A DNA stretch of 64,000 nucleotides from Bacteroidales bacterium UBA6267 (GTDB taxonomy: Bacteria; Bacteroidota; Bacteroidia; Bacteroidales; UBA1556): contig DJVB01000019.1 of assembly GCA_002440745.1 (NCBI GenBank), positions 1-64,000 on the forward strand, in the 5' to 3' direction. The notes below the pieces were generated by a model that had not been told where the DNA came from, ran no database searches, and was given only the letters and a program-made list of their open reading frames with translations. The position numbers and the translations under genes are program-made. Shown here piece after piece: positions 1 through 9,100 of the stretch. How positions within the stretch are numbered: the first letter of the stretch is position 1; each line of letters begins with the position of its first letter.

Positions 1-3000
1 TTGGAAGCTGTATTGTATTGATACAATCCCCGTGCGGATGTTGAACCTCCTGTAATATTAATGGTGTTATGATAATACTCCGTTCCATTGCCATAATAGG
101 CATACATACCATAATTGGTTCCGGTTCCGCCTACTATGCTTATCATATTATTGGCCACCAAACCATAACCTGTCGGACTGGCATTGTATGAATAGTAGTT
201 ACCATAATAATCTCGTATTCCATAACATGCAGAACTTGTTGTGCCTACTACCTCTATACGATTGCCTGTAATGCGATATCCATTATTGACATAATAACAA
301 CTCAATCCATAACTATAGGGCGAAAGTCCACTATGTATATAGTTATCAATAATTTGGATACTATCAGTATAATAAGCATATAAAGGATAATAATAGGAAT
401 TGATAATCTCATTCCCTTGGAAGATTATTCCCTTATTCCATAAAGAAGTGCTTGATCCATAGAGATACGCAGTATAATATCCTCCATCTAATAAGTTGTT
501 TATATACTTATTATGAGAGTTAGCTGATCCGTAATCTCGTACTACCCCTGAATTACTATTGCTCGAAGTTCCTGATTTTAAAATATTCCCTTCAAAGGTA
601 TTATACTCTGCGCCATTGATAAGCTCGATTACCCTGCTATAGGATGTTCCTAAGTTCTGAATAGTCAAATTCCTGAATGTCAGGTAGTCTGATCCGTTGA
701 GCTGTACCACATAGTTGTCTGCTGTACCAGTACTCGTATATTCAATTATTACATCGGTATTATTGCCGGTGAAACTCTCGAATGTGAGGGTGTTTGTAGC
801 TGAAACCCCGGTGATATTCTGTATGTTAAATTGCTTGGTATAAGTGCCAGATTTGATGCGGATTGTTGTCGGTCCACAAACGCCAACATTAGTCAAAATG
901 GTTTCTAAACTGGCAAAGTCCGGAAAATCACTGGAGGCATCTCCCAAAGTAAAGGTGCCACTCAAACACACATAGGCCATTACCTGTGCTGTGTCGTTAG
1001 GGGTATATTGGTCGGCACTGTCGTTGGGCAACCAGGTCCATGCTTTGTAGGTATAAGCTCCGCCTGCAAATGTGTCGGTGCCAATAGTTACTGAAGTTGT
1101 TTGATTGTAGGGCAAAGCGCCTGTCCATGCGTAAGTACCTTTCAATACGCCATTTACACTATAAGATATATTTACCTTTTCTAAAGTGTCTCCCGCATAG
1201 TTCTTTAAGGTGACATTTACCGGTACTATCGCATTCTGGGTCTGCGCTCCAACCGGTGATGTGATAGCGGTGATTCCGGCATTGTAAACCGGCATATTGC
1301 TTACGCTCACTTTCACTGCTTTTACTGCACTTGGACAAGCTGTGCCCCCTCCGCTTCCGCTTCCTTGACCTATGGTCAACATCGGATTCATTGTTCCAAA
1401 GCTTTGCATGGTAGGGTTGGTTCCGGCTATCCCCCAATCTGTGGCGCTATTATTATCAGAAACTATCCTTGTAACTCCGGCCCTCCCCGAGGAACTTGCA
1501 ATCGCTCCCGACCAATCAGAGGCTGTTACACCTGTTGATGAGGCAAAGGTTTGTCCGTTGGTTGCTACTGCATCAACTACAACACCTTGTGCATTTTTAA
1601 TATAATATCCTTGCGTACCTGATGATTGTGGGTTGCCGGTTAAACCTGCTCCATAGTAAAAATGAGTAGGATCATTTACGGAGGACGAGCTTTTTATATC
1701 TATTATGGCTACTGCTCCACTTGGTAATACGGTTCCATTTGGAAAGGTAAATGTTCCATTCACTGCCCAACTTGCATCGGTACTGTAAAAATTTACGGTC
1801 CATCCATCTAATATGGCAGGGCCATTGCCAAGATTGGTTATTTCAACGCCATCAAAATCACTTGATGCTACGCCGGCTATCCAACTTGGATAAGGGTTTG
1901 TATATCCTGTTCCTGTTTCATATTGAACAATCTCCGTGATTTTAATATCGGCCATTGCGCCACTTGCCTGGCAATAAAAAACTGCTGTATCTAACAAAAC
2001 CGGTGTGGTATAATAGCTTCCAAAATGCAATTGATTCTGAGCTAATGGATCCGAATACCATGTGACACTGTCGGTATGCACTGCATGTAAGGTTACCGAT
2101 GTGCCGAATGGTATAGTTGTGTCGTTGATTTGAGGCAATGGTAATGGCACTCGCGAAGCAACGGTATCTGCAATGGTATCGTTGCTTTGGTTGGGGTCGC
2201 CTACTAATGAAACCCACACCTTATATTTATAGTTGGTGTCAACTGTCGAAAATAAATCTATTTTATTGGTAAATGTGTAGGTGATGGTATCATAGGGGTT
2301 AAAAGCTGTGCTGATGGTTTCTGTCACTGCTGACTGACCTTCACGTTGAAAACTTGCCGTAAGGTTGCCGTTTATCGGTGCCGAACCGTTATTACTTATT
2401 TTTATTTGCAGGGTTTCGTTGCTCAACCCGCAGCCCGATGGCAAAGCGAAAGGCATAAATACCGATACCAAACTGGCTTCCTGTGCCGATGGTTTCCAAA
2501 CCTCCACATTATCAAGCAACCAACCATAGCTACCCATTGCACCTAAACCGTTTTTATCTCGTAAGGCAAATCGAATCTTCGCCTGGCTTACGTTGGTCAA
2601 ATAGCTGGACAAATCGAAAACTTCGTGCTTCCACCAACTTGAATCCGGAATTGCGGATGGCATACCTGCATTCCATTTTGTGTAACTATTGGCATTAAAG
2701 CCATAGCCAAATGGGGTTTGGTATAGACCACTTCCTTGATAACCTGTGGTAACCACAGTCCATGTGGCTCCATTATCCGTGGAAACTTCGATTGCTCCCG
2801 CATCCAAGATTTCTAATTTACAGATTTGGTCAAATTCTAAAAAAACTACGGAAGCTCCGGCTGTGCTGAAGGTATTGGATACCAGATAGGTAGTATCTCC
2901 AACTCCGGCTTTGGCCGAATCACAATACTGTCCTGAAGCTGCCAATGTATTGGTCACTGCCCAGGCATTATTGTTTTGCAAGGAAACAGAAGTCATGTTT

Positions 3001-3101
3001 AGAGTTGTACCCTCAAAATCCTCCTGAAATACAAACGTCTGTCCGTAACTCATTGTTACAAAGGCGAAAATCGCTAATAAAAAAAGATAAAAATGTCTCA
3101 T
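1..3101 (-). CDS. Secreted multidomain beta-helix protein (3' end outside window)
   Basis: The frame is open from the ATG at 3101 to the window edge (about 1033 codons) and has no stop inside the window. It starts with a signal peptide ending near SYGQ. Residues about 22-200 form a jelly-roll/MAM-like domain of the kind seen at the N-terminus of exported Bacteroidota proteins (FEGTTLN, STDNGATWT, GWLLDNVEV). About 200-370 look like Ig/CARDB-like beta domains. About 380-550 resemble a lamin-tail domain (KITEIVQYETG, GVEITNLGNG). Another CARDB-like domain follows, and from about 705 there is a right-handed parallel beta-helix rich in Asn/Gly/Tyr (LTFRNLTIQN, NNMISIVGG). A C-terminal T9SS sorting domain is expected beyond the edge but cannot be seen. 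It is probably a surface or secreted adhesin or polysaccharide-binding protein; the substrate is unknown. Confidence 0.8.
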   Translation of the reverse strand, partial: MRHFYLFLLAIFAFVTMSYGQTFVFQEDFEGTTLNMTSVSLQNNNAWAVTNTLAASGQYCDSAKAGVGDTTYLVSNTFSTAGASVVFLEFDQICKLEILDAGAIEVSTDNGATWTVVTTGYQGSGLYQTPFGYGFNANSYTKWNAGMPSAIPDSSWWKHEVFDLSSYLTNVSQAKIRFALRDKNGLGAMGSYGWLLDNVEVWKPSAQEASLVSVFMPFALPSGCGLSNETLQIKISNNGSAPINGNLTASFQREGQSAVTETISTAFNPYDTITYTFTNKIDLFSTVDTNYKYKVWVSLVGDPNQSNDTIADTVASRVPLPLPQINDTTIPFGTSVTLHAVHTDSVTWYSDPLAQNQLHFGSYYTTPVLLDTAVFYCQASGAMADIKITEIVQYETGTGYTNPYPSWIAGVASSDFDGVEITNLGNGPAILDGWTVNFYSTDASWAVNGTFTFPNGTVLPSGAVAIIDIKSSSSVNDPTHFYYGAGLTGNPQSSGTQGYYIKNAQGVVVDAVATNGQTFASSTGVTASDWSGAIASSSGRAGVTRIVSDNNSATDWGIAGTNPTMQSFGTMNPMLTIGQGSGSGGGTACPSAVKAVKVSVSNMPVYNAGITAITSPVGAQTQNAIVPVNVTLKNYAGDTLEKVNISYSVNGVLKGTYAWTGALPYNQTTSVTIGTDTFAGGAYTYKAWTWLPNDSADQYTPNDTAQVMAYVCLSGTFTLGDASSDFPDFASLETILTNVGVCGPTTIRIKSGTYTKQFNIQNITGVSATNTLTFESFTGNNTDVIIEYTSTGTADNYVVQLNGSDYLTFRNLTIQNLGTSYSRVIELINGAEYNTFEGNILKSGTSSNSNSGVVRDYGSANSHNKYINNLLDGGYYTAYLYGSSTSLWNKGIIFQGNEIINSYYYPLYAYYTDSIQIIDNYIHSGLSPYSYGLSCYYVNNGYRITGNRIEVVGTTSSACYGIRDYYGNYYSYNASPTGYGLVANNMISIVGGTGTNYGMYAYYGNGTEYYHNTINITGGSTSARGLYQYNTAS

Positions 3102-3168
3102 AAGTATTTGGTTTGGTTTATGTTTCAATAAAATGAAAAGTAGTTTGTTTGCAAAGAGTAATGAGCGT

Positions 3169-3176
3169 CAAATATA
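3169..3176 (-). promoter_or_regulatory. -7 promoter box (TATATTTG) of the beta-helix gene
   Basis: Read on the minus strand the sequence is TATATTTG, an exact match to the Bacteroidota -7 consensus TAnnTTTG. It lies 67 nt upstream of the ATG at 3101, leaving a leader of about 60 nt. No good -33 TTG is visible at the usual distance. It sits in the 362-nt AT-rich divergent intergenic region 3102-3463, which otherwise contains only the relA promoter. Confidence 0.5.
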
Positions 3177-3416
3177 GAAAAAAATCTACCTGTAAAATAG
3201 TTTATGTTAAAAAAATCATTTTTACAGTTTACCAACTAAATCATGTTAATATATAACAAACATAACACGCTGATTTTCAATAACTAAAAACCACTATAAT
3301 ATTTAACATGATATATCTAACCCGATTTAAATAACAAATTTTTCTATAGTTGTTAAAAGTTAATCAACAAGAAGAAGTCTTATTAATCATCATAAAAAAT
3401 GAATAATAGCAATTAG

Positions 3417-3442
3417 TTGGAGTCTATAAATCGCTAATTTTG
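3417..3442 (+). promoter_or_regulatory. relA promoter
   Basis: TTG at 3417-3419 and TAATTTTG at 3435-3442 match the Bacteroidota -33/-7 elements, although the 15-nt spacer is shorter than the usual 19. The -7 box covers an in-frame TTG at 3440, so translation cannot begin there. The ATG at 3464 is the first usable start and leaves a leader of about 14 nt. Confidence 0.55.
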
Positions 3443-3463
3443 CATCGTAAATGTGAAAGCAAG

Positions 3464-5686
3464 ATGTGGAACGTTGAGAAAGAAGAGGAAAGCAAATTAA
3501 TTGTCAATAAATATCGACAAATCCTTAGGCATTGTGAGGTTGAGGATGTCCAAAAAAAGAGACTTATCCGTAAAGCTTTCAATTTGGCAATGGAAGCTCA
3601 CAAAGACATGCGGCGAAAAAGTGGCGAGCCATATATTTTTCACCCATTGGAAGTAGCATTAATTTGTGCCCGAGATATTGGCTTACGAACAACCTCGATA
3701 ATTTCAGCACTTCTTCATGATGTGGTAGAAGATACCGACTACACTTTGAAAGATATTGAGCACATGTTTGGGCCAAAAATAGCTCAGATTATCAACGGAT
3801 TAACCAAGATTAAGGGCATTTACGAACCAACAACAAGCTCAGCTCAAGCCGAATCTATCCGCAAAATACTTTTAACACTTTCTGACGATGTTCGAGTAAT
3901 ACTGATAAAACTTGCCGACAGGCTGCATAATATGCGCACGTTAGATAGCATGTCTGTTGAAAAGCAAATGAAAATCAGTTCGGAAACCGAATACATTTAT
4001 GCCCCCTTAGCTCACCGTTTAGGGCTTAATAGCATTAAATCGGAACTTGAAGACCTCATTTTAAAATACAAGCATCCAGATGCTTATGAAATGATTGGAA
4101 GTCAGATTGAAGAAACTGAGGAAGAAAGGAAAAGGTTTATCAATAAATTCATTTCACCCTTACGGAAAAAACTTAATGACACTTTCGAGACGTATTCCAT
4201 TGTAAGTCGAGTAAAGTCTCGATCTTCAATTTGGGAGAAAATGCAAACTAAAGGCGTTGATTTCAAAGACATTTATGATTTATTTGCTGTAAGGATTGTC
4301 ATCGATAGTAAAGCTGAAGAAGAAAAATCGGATTGCTGGTTGGCATACTCCATTATCACAGAAACTTATCTACCCAAACAAGACCGACTGCGCGACTGGA
4401 TTTCTATTCCCAAAGCCAATGGTTATGAGTCACTTCACACCACGGTTATGAGTCGTGACGGACGTTGGGTTGAGGTGCAAATTCGTACAACTCGCATGGA
4501 CGAAATTGCAGAAAAAGGCTATGCTGCACATTTTAAATACAAAGAAAAGGGGCAATCAGATACCGGACTTGATGAGTGGCTCACTAAAGTCAGAGAATTG
4601 ATTCAAAATCCCAATGCAAACACCTTAGATTTCTTAGATGAATTTAAACTAAATCTTTTCTCCCATGAATTAATTACCTTCACCCCAAAGGGTGAAATGA
4701 AATCATTGCCGCGAGGTGCAACGGTTTTAGATTTCGCCTATTCGGTTCATAGTCAGGTTGGTAATCAAGCAATTGGAGCAAAAGTGAATAATCAATTAGC
4801 TTCATTAAACTACGTATTAAAAAGCGGTGATCAAGTTGAAATTCTCACTTCTTCTAAACAAAATCCTGCTGATGAGTGGGTTGATTGGGTGATAACAGCA
4901 CGCGCAAAATCGCAAATTAAAGCTGCCATAAAAGAAGAAAAACGACAACATATTGATGAAGGTAAAAAAGCATTAGCCTCCGCCTTTTTCAAACTCAAAA
5001 AAGAAATGTCACCCGAAAATATTTCGGGATTGATGGATTATTTAGACTATGACCACAAATTAGATTTCTATTATGATTTGTCACGGAAAAAAATTGGGTT
5101 AGAAGAAATCGAATTGTATTTTAACAATATCGAAAGTACAGGCACGAATTGGATGAGCAAACTCAACTTTTTCAAACGTAAATCTAACAAAAACAACACT
5201 TTAGCAGAGACAATCCGATCGAAGATGCACGAAAATCCGGAAAGTTTTCTCTTATCCAAAGACCTCGATGATATATCTTATGACATTGCTCCATGTTGCA
5301 ATCCTATACCCGGAGATGACGTTATCGGTTTCATCAAAGACAATAAATCCATCCTAATACATCGCACAAGTTGCCCGGTAGCTACAAGATTAATGTCAAC
5401 ATACGGCAATAATATCGTTAAAACAAAATGGCGCGATAAAGGAAAAGTGGAGTTTTTAACCGGTATCCGAATGGAAGGAATCGACGATGTGGGCATTGTT
5501 GCAAATATTTCTAAGACAATCTCATCCAACCTTAATATCAATATCAGGTCTTTCAACATCGAATCCAGCGATGGATTGTTTGTTGGTGAAGCGATGCTAT
5601 ACGTTACCGACACTCAACAAGTAGATAAATTGATGACCGAGCTTCGTAAGATTACCAATATTAAAAAAATCGGACGAATCAGATAA
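3464..5686 (+). CDS. relA: Bifunctional (p)ppGpp synthetase/hydrolase (Rel/SpoT)
   Basis: This 740-residue protein makes and degrades the alarmone (p)ppGpp, the cytoplasmic stringent-response signal. The HD hydrolase domain is intact (HPLEVALICA, then HDVVEDT near residues 85-91), which suggests the hydrolase is active. The synthetase domain follows at about 235-360 (DIYDLFAVRIV, ANGYESLHTTV, VQIRT). A TGS domain lies at about 400-460 (LITFTPKGEM, GATVLDFAYSVHS). The C-terminus holds a conserved CCNPIPGD Zn-finger/helical region and an ACT domain (about 665-740). The length and domain order are those of full Rel enzymes. The start at 3464 was chosen because the upstream in-frame TTG lies inside the promoter -7 box. 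It is monocistronic, divergent from the beta-helix gene, and followed by hairpins. Most Bacteroidota carry Rel-type enzymes of this kind. Confidence 0.95.
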   Translation: MWNVEKEEESKLIVNKYRQILRHCEVEDVQKKRLIRKAFNLAMEAHKDMRRKSGEPYIFHPLEVALICARDIGLRTTSIISALLHDVVEDTDYTLKDIEHMFGPKIAQIINGLTKIKGIYEPTTSSAQAESIRKILLTLSDDVRVILIKLADRLHNMRTLDSMSVEKQMKISSETEYIYAPLAHRLGLNSIKSELEDLILKYKHPDAYEMIGSQIEETEEERKRFINKFISPLRKKLNDTFETYSIVSRVKSRSSIWEKMQTKGVDFKDIYDLFAVRIVIDSKAEEEKSDCWLAYSIITETYLPKQDRLRDWISIPKANGYESLHTTVMSRDGRWVEVQIRTTRMDEIAEKGYAAHFKYKEKGQSDTGLDEWLTKVRELIQNPNANTLDFLDEFKLNLFSHELITFTPKGEMKSLPRGATVLDFAYSVHSQVGNQAIGAKVNNQLASLNYVLKSGDQVEILTSSKQNPADEWVDWVITARAKSQIKAAIKEEKRQHIDEGKKALASAFFKLKKEMSPENISGLMDYLDYDHKLDFYYDLSRKKIGLEEIELYFNNIESTGTNWMSKLNFFKRKSNKNNTLAETIRSKMHENPESFLLSKDLDDISYDIAPCCNPIPGDDVIGFIKDNKSILIHRTSCPVATRLMSTYGNNIVKTKWRDKGKVEFLTGIRMEGIDDVGIVANISKTISSNLNINIRSFNIESSDGLFVGEAMLYVTDTQQVDKLMTELRKITNIKKIGRIR

Positions 5687-5714
5687 AACCCTGATAATCT
5701 TTCAATTATAACAA

Positions 5715-5752
5715 TATCAACAATTGTTGATAACCTATGTTAAAAATAGGTT
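5715..5752 (+). terminator. Hairpins downstream of relA
   Basis: An 18-nt perfect palindrome at 5715-5732 (TATCAACAATTGTTGATA) is followed at once by a second stem, AACCTAT (5732-5738) with ATAGGTT (5746-5752). They begin 29 nt after the relA stop and lie before the promoter of the downstream RNA unit. No long T-run follows, so they may act as a weak terminator or a 3'-end stabiliser rather than a classical intrinsic terminator. Confidence 0.4.
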
Positions 5753-5774
5753 AATAATAAACACCCAAAATCAC

Positions 5775-5805
5775 TTGACAAAATTTCGTTCTGACATTAT
5801 TTTCG
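5775..5805 (+). promoter_or_regulatory. Promoter of the intergenic RNA unit
   Basis: TTG at 5775-5777 (within TTGACA), a 20-nt spacer and TATTTTCG at 5798-5805 match the Bacteroidota promoter with one mismatch (TTCG for TTTG). It lies between the relA hairpins and a highly structured segment that ends in a strong terminator, so it probably drives that RNA. Confidence 0.45.
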
Positions 5806-6230
5806 CCGTGTTATTTGTTGGAGTTCATTGATAAGATTGGTCGGTTGCAAAGCCGGTAGGAATATCGGAAAAATTGCGTGGCATTTGTGAATTCGGTTTA
5901 CGGGTTGCAAAATAAGTCGGGCTCAAAGTTTTTTAACAAGGAGCTCACCAATTGGGATAATCACATTTTTGTGAGAAGCCCGTTAAGACCAATTGTTAAG
6001 GAAGAAGTTGTGACACGTCATCGGCGAAGCTGTCAATAAAGGCAGAAAAAGACCTACTGAATTTGTTCCACCTGGAAAGACTACGGTTGCAAGGGTAGAT
6101 GACTGAAGGCTAAGGCCAACATCGTCAGGGATGAAAACAGTTTGATGAAAACTAACAACTAATGTAGGTGGCAAACACGGTTAGCCATTTACGAAAAAGG
6201 TCGTCTTAATAAAATAGGGCGGCCTTTTTT
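5806..6230 (+). ncRNA. Candidate structured non-coding RNA, about 420 nt, family unassigned
   Basis: The 542-nt gap between relA and the next gene has no credible ORF but shows RNA-like organisation. The two ends pair over long range: CCGTGTT (5806-5812) with AACACGG (6174-6180), and GTTG (5817-5820) with CAAC (6156-6159). Internal stems include ATTGGTC near 5856 with GACCAAT near 5988, CGGGCT near 5918 with AGCCCG near 5977, the TCACA/TGTGA hairpin near 5961-5974, GACCTAC near 6051 with GTAGGT near 6164, and a GATG/CATC arm capped by GGC-TAAG-GCC near 6097-6123. A promoter-like element precedes it and an intrinsic terminator ends it. The size is close to RNase P RNA or tmRNA, but I do not find the conserved RNase P core (GAGGAAAGTCC) or a tRNA-like end with a CCA tail, so no family is assigned. 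The exact 5' end is uncertain by several bases. Confidence 0.5.
6194..6230. terminator. Bidirectional intrinsic terminator
   Basis: AAAAAGGTCGTC (6194-6205) pairs with GGCGGCCTTTTT (6218-6229), a 12-bp stem with two G-U pairs. A T-run follows on the plus strand and there is a T5 run on the minus strand. It ends the plus-strand RNA unit and overlaps the stop codon of the minus-strand barrel gene at 6229, so it probably serves both. Confidence 0.75.
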
Positions 6231-6834
6231 ATTTATTTCTCGCGAAAAGTTTTATATCGGCAGAAAGATGCATAAATCCCAAAGTATAATACGGATAACC
6301 GTGCTGGACAGATAAAGGCCTTAATTCCCACGCTATACGATGTTTCGGCGAGTCGAACCGAAGGGCAGCCGAGGCATAACCCCCTGCGGTTAACCGATAA
6401 AAATAGGAGGAACTTCTGAAATTTGTTGCTTCATCATCTCCTCCGGTGCCAAGCAGCCCGCGTGAATAGTTCACAAAAGCACCTGCTGTAACTACTATAG
6501 CTAATGAACGAAAACGGATTAAGTCAAAATGCATATTTAGGCCATAAGACGAAGTCCGATAGTATTGATCTCGAATATCAGTAATAAAATCGGCACTGAA
6601 ACCTCCAAGTAAAAGATTGGGATTCAACCGAAAACGCTGCTTTTTTCCCAATGATTTATTCCAACCGATAGAATACAATAATCCGACTCCATCTTCATAT
6701 TTCCCTTCATTAAACCCATATCCAAAGCCCACTTTGACAGATTTCTTGGAAAATACAGGTTGGGTATCCTGAGAAAATAGCTTTTGAGAATTAAAAGCAA
6801 AAAGGATTAGCAAGGTGAGAATTAAGGTTTTCAT
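6229..6834 (-). CDS. Predicted outer-membrane beta-barrel protein
   Basis: This 201-residue protein has a clear signal peptide (MKTLILTLLILFAF, cleavage near LFSQ). It then has alternating amphipathic strands rich in Gly and aromatic residues (VGFGYGFNEG, RLNPNLLLGGFSADF, AIVVTAGAFVNYSRG), ending with an aromatic-containing strand. This fits a small 8- to 10-stranded barrel of the porin or OMP_b-brl type, but no specific family is recognised. It appears monocistronic, between the shared terminator at its 3' end and the yyaL-like gene upstream. Its function and ligand are unknown. Confidence 0.7.
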   Translation of the reverse strand: MKTLILTLLILFAFNSQKLFSQDTQPVFSKKSVKVGFGYGFNEGKYEDGVGLLYSIGWNKSLGKKQRFRLNPNLLLGGFSADFITDIRDQYYRTSSYGLNMHFDLIRFRSLAIVVTAGAFVNYSRGLLGTGGDDEATNFRSSSYFYRLTAGGYASAALRFDSPKHRIAWELRPLSVQHGYPYYTLGFMHLSADIKLFARNK

Positions 6835-6960
6835 GTCTGTGAATTGAAGTTAATATTAGGCAAATGTATGAAAACATATAACTTACACGATGTATGCTTT
6901 TAAGTCATCAACAACCAATTTACTGAGCTTGAAATTTCTTCAACTAATCTAAAATCATTT

Positions 6961-9000
6961 TTAAACATGGCCTAATAAATACCTTTCTGCTTCAACAACC
7001 GAAGTCATGGGCATTTTACACATTTGATTTTCGCAAATAAAGATTTGAAGTTTCGAAACCTCTACCCTACCTTGAATCAAGGAGAGATTTTCGGACAACC
7101 CCCCTGCAAATACAGTTCCGGTGAGCGGTAATTTGAGTAGTTTTTTCAAGGCGTCTTCCCAACCTTCACCTGTTATAACAACCTCACGCTGTGCGGATTG
7201 CAAGTCAACAATTAATGCAGCCCAATTGGAATAATAGGGTCCGCCGGTTTCAATCTGTTTCGCTACTAATGAAACCATCTCCGAGGCTAATTCAACCCAT
7301 TCCTCACGGTTAGTAAGTCGCCCGGCTTGATATAAAACCCTCGCCATTACCGAATTGGACGCGGGAATCACATTGTCCGAAATCTCCATTTTGCGAACAA
7401 CCAAAGTTTGTGAAGCATCCGAAGTGTAATAAAAAAGCGAACCCGAACCACTCTTGAAGTGCTGTAAACAATGATCAATTAGGCCGATAGCCTTATCAAG
7501 ATAGAGCTTATTAAAAGTGGATTGATATGCCGCAAGAAGGGCTTGAGCCAACAGGGCATAATCGTCGAGAAAACCACTGATTGATGCTTTTCCGGCGGCG
7601 AAATTTCGATAGAGACTTCCATCATTTTTGAGCATTTTTTCAATCAGAAAATCCAAATTCCGCAGGGCCAAATCCAAGTATTCCTGTTTACCAAAAGCTG
7701 CAAAAGCGTCTAACAATCCTTTGGCCATCAGCGCATTCCATGAAGTCAGAATCTTTGTATCGGTTTCAGGTCGAATTCGGGATGCACGAAGCGTTAATAG
7801 TTTTTGCTTGGCCGAGGAAATCATTATTTCTAACTCTTCAACAGATAAGCTATATCGCTGAGTCACAAGGTCAACACTATCCGTAATATGAAGAATATTT
7901 CTCCCTTCTTCCCAGTTTCCTTCTTGAGTAATATTCCAAAAATCCAACAGTATCATTCGCTCTGAATTAGCGAGGACTTCGGATAATTCTTTATAAGTCC
8001 AAACATAGAATTTTCCTTCAACCTTCTCACTATCAGCATTCAACGAAGAATAAAATCCGCCATTACCGCTAAGCAGTTCTCGCTGTGCAAAAGCAATGGT
8101 TTCATCAACCACATTCTTATAAATTTCGTTTTGGGAGAGACTGAAAGCTTTGGAATAGAGACTGATAAGCTGAGCATTATCGTAAAGCATTTTCTCGAAA
8201 TGGGGAACTAACCAATGTTTATCCACAGAATATCGGGCGAATCCACCCCCAATTTGGTCGTAAATACCGCCGGCAGCCATTTTTTTTAAGGTAGTTTCAA
8301 CCATTAACAGTGCTGATTCATCTTTCCTTAACACATAGTAATCAAGAAGATACGACCAGCCCGTAGGTAATGGAAATTTTGGAGCACCTTTTTGACCTCC
8401 AAATTCAGCATCGAAATTCCGTTGAAAAACGGTTAGAGATTTTTGTAAAAGTTCCGGTTCAAAATCCAATGATTGCCCCTGAAGCGTAATCACCTCGTAA
8501 CCTTTGATGCCGTTAGTAATTTGGTCAGCCTGCTGATCCAATTTTTCGCGATCATTTTTATAGAGATTCCTTACATTTGTGAGCAGCTGAATCCATTGAT
8601 TTTTAGGAAAATAAGTTCCGGCAAAAAAAGGCCGTCCATCGGGGAATGCAAAAGCGTTGAGTGGCCAGCCACCGCTTCCCGAAACAATCTGACATGCGTT
8701 CATATAGATGGCATCCAAGTCGGGGCGTTCTTCTCGGTCAACTTTGACGCACACAAAATGCGTATTCATGATTTCGGCCACGCCTCGGTCGCTAAATGAC
8801 AGGTCGGCCATCACGTGACACCAATGACAAGCAGCATATCCAATGCTGATGATCAATGGGCGGTCAACCTCTTTTGCATAAGCTAAAGTTTCTTCGTTCC
8901 ACTCGTGCCAATGTACAGGATTATCAGCATGTTCGAGCAAATAAGGTGAAGTGGAAAACCTCAAAGTATTGGATTGGAAAAAGCTTGGTTCAGTATTCAT
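6961..9000 (-). CDS. Thioredoxin-fold/six-hairpin protein of the YyaL (DUF255, SSP411) family
   Basis: This 679-residue cytoplasmic protein begins with a DUF255 thioredoxin-like domain that has the family signature: SPYLLEHADNPVHWHEW near the N-terminus, then CHWCHVM as the CxxC-type site and VKVDREERPD. The rest is an alpha/alpha toroid related to N-acylglucosamine 2-epimerases (GGIYDQIGGGFARYSVD, HFEKMLYDNAQL, LTSWNALMAKGLLDA). The length is the usual one for the family. The biochemical role of these proteins is not established; a redox or carbohydrate-related role is usually proposed. An in-frame TTG at 9024 lies in the promoter -7 box, so the ATG at 9000 is preferred. The gene stands alone. 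Confidence 0.88.
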   Translation of the reverse strand: MNTEPSFFQSNTLRFSTSPYLLEHADNPVHWHEWNEETLAYAKEVDRPLIISIGYAACHWCHVMADLSFSDRGVAEIMNTHFVCVKVDREERPDLDAIYMNACQIVSGSGGWPLNAFAFPDGRPFFAGTYFPKNQWIQLLTNVRNLYKNDREKLDQQADQITNGIKGYEVITLQGQSLDFEPELLQKSLTVFQRNFDAEFGGQKGAPKFPLPTGWSYLLDYYVLRKDESALLMVETTLKKMAAGGIYDQIGGGFARYSVDKHWLVPHFEKMLYDNAQLISLYSKAFSLSQNEIYKNVVDETIAFAQRELLSGNGGFYSSLNADSEKVEGKFYVWTYKELSEVLANSERMILLDFWNITQEGNWEEGRNILHITDSVDLVTQRYSLSVEELEIMISSAKQKLLTLRASRIRPETDTKILTSWNALMAKGLLDAFAAFGKQEYLDLALRNLDFLIEKMLKNDGSLYRNFAAGKASISGFLDDYALLAQALLAAYQSTFNKLYLDKAIGLIDHCLQHFKSGSGSLFYYTSDASQTLVVRKMEISDNVIPASNSVMARVLYQAGRLTNREEWVELASEMVSLVAKQIETGGPYYSNWAALIVDLQSAQREVVITGEGWEDALKKLLKLPLTGTVFAGGLSENLSLIQGRVEVSKLQIFICENQMCKMPMTSVVEAERYLLGHV

Positions 9001-9021
9001 CGTCAACTTTTTATATTCCGG

Positions 9022-9029
9022 CAAAATTA
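9022..9029 (-). promoter_or_regulatory. -7 promoter box (TAATTTTG) of the yyaL-like gene
   Basis: On the minus strand this reads TAATTTTG, with a TTG 15 nt further upstream, the same unusual spacing as at relA. The box covers the in-frame TTG that would otherwise extend the yyaL-like reading frame by eight codons, which supports the ATG at 9000 as the start. Confidence 0.5.
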
Positions 9030-9100
9030 ACCCATAATAAATCCCAAGCTAAATGATAATTATTAAGCATTACCACATTTCACCACCCTTTCCGGAGCAG

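Noticed and set aside
1159..1437. 92-codon minus-strand frame inside the first gene
   Set aside because: It lies within the longer open frame of the beta-helix protein in another register, with low-quality composition.
5878..6102. Two short plus-strand frames in the RNA unit that look slightly protein-like (53 codons from GTG, then 28 codons in another frame)
   Set aside because: They are in different frames, have no good start and overlap the paired RNA stems. A degraded gene cannot be fully excluded.
5806..6230. Assignment as RNase P RNA or tmRNA
   Set aside because: The conserved GAGGAAAGTCC region and the 3' core of RNase P RNA, and the tRNA-like end and Ala-Ala tag frame of tmRNA, were looked for and not found.
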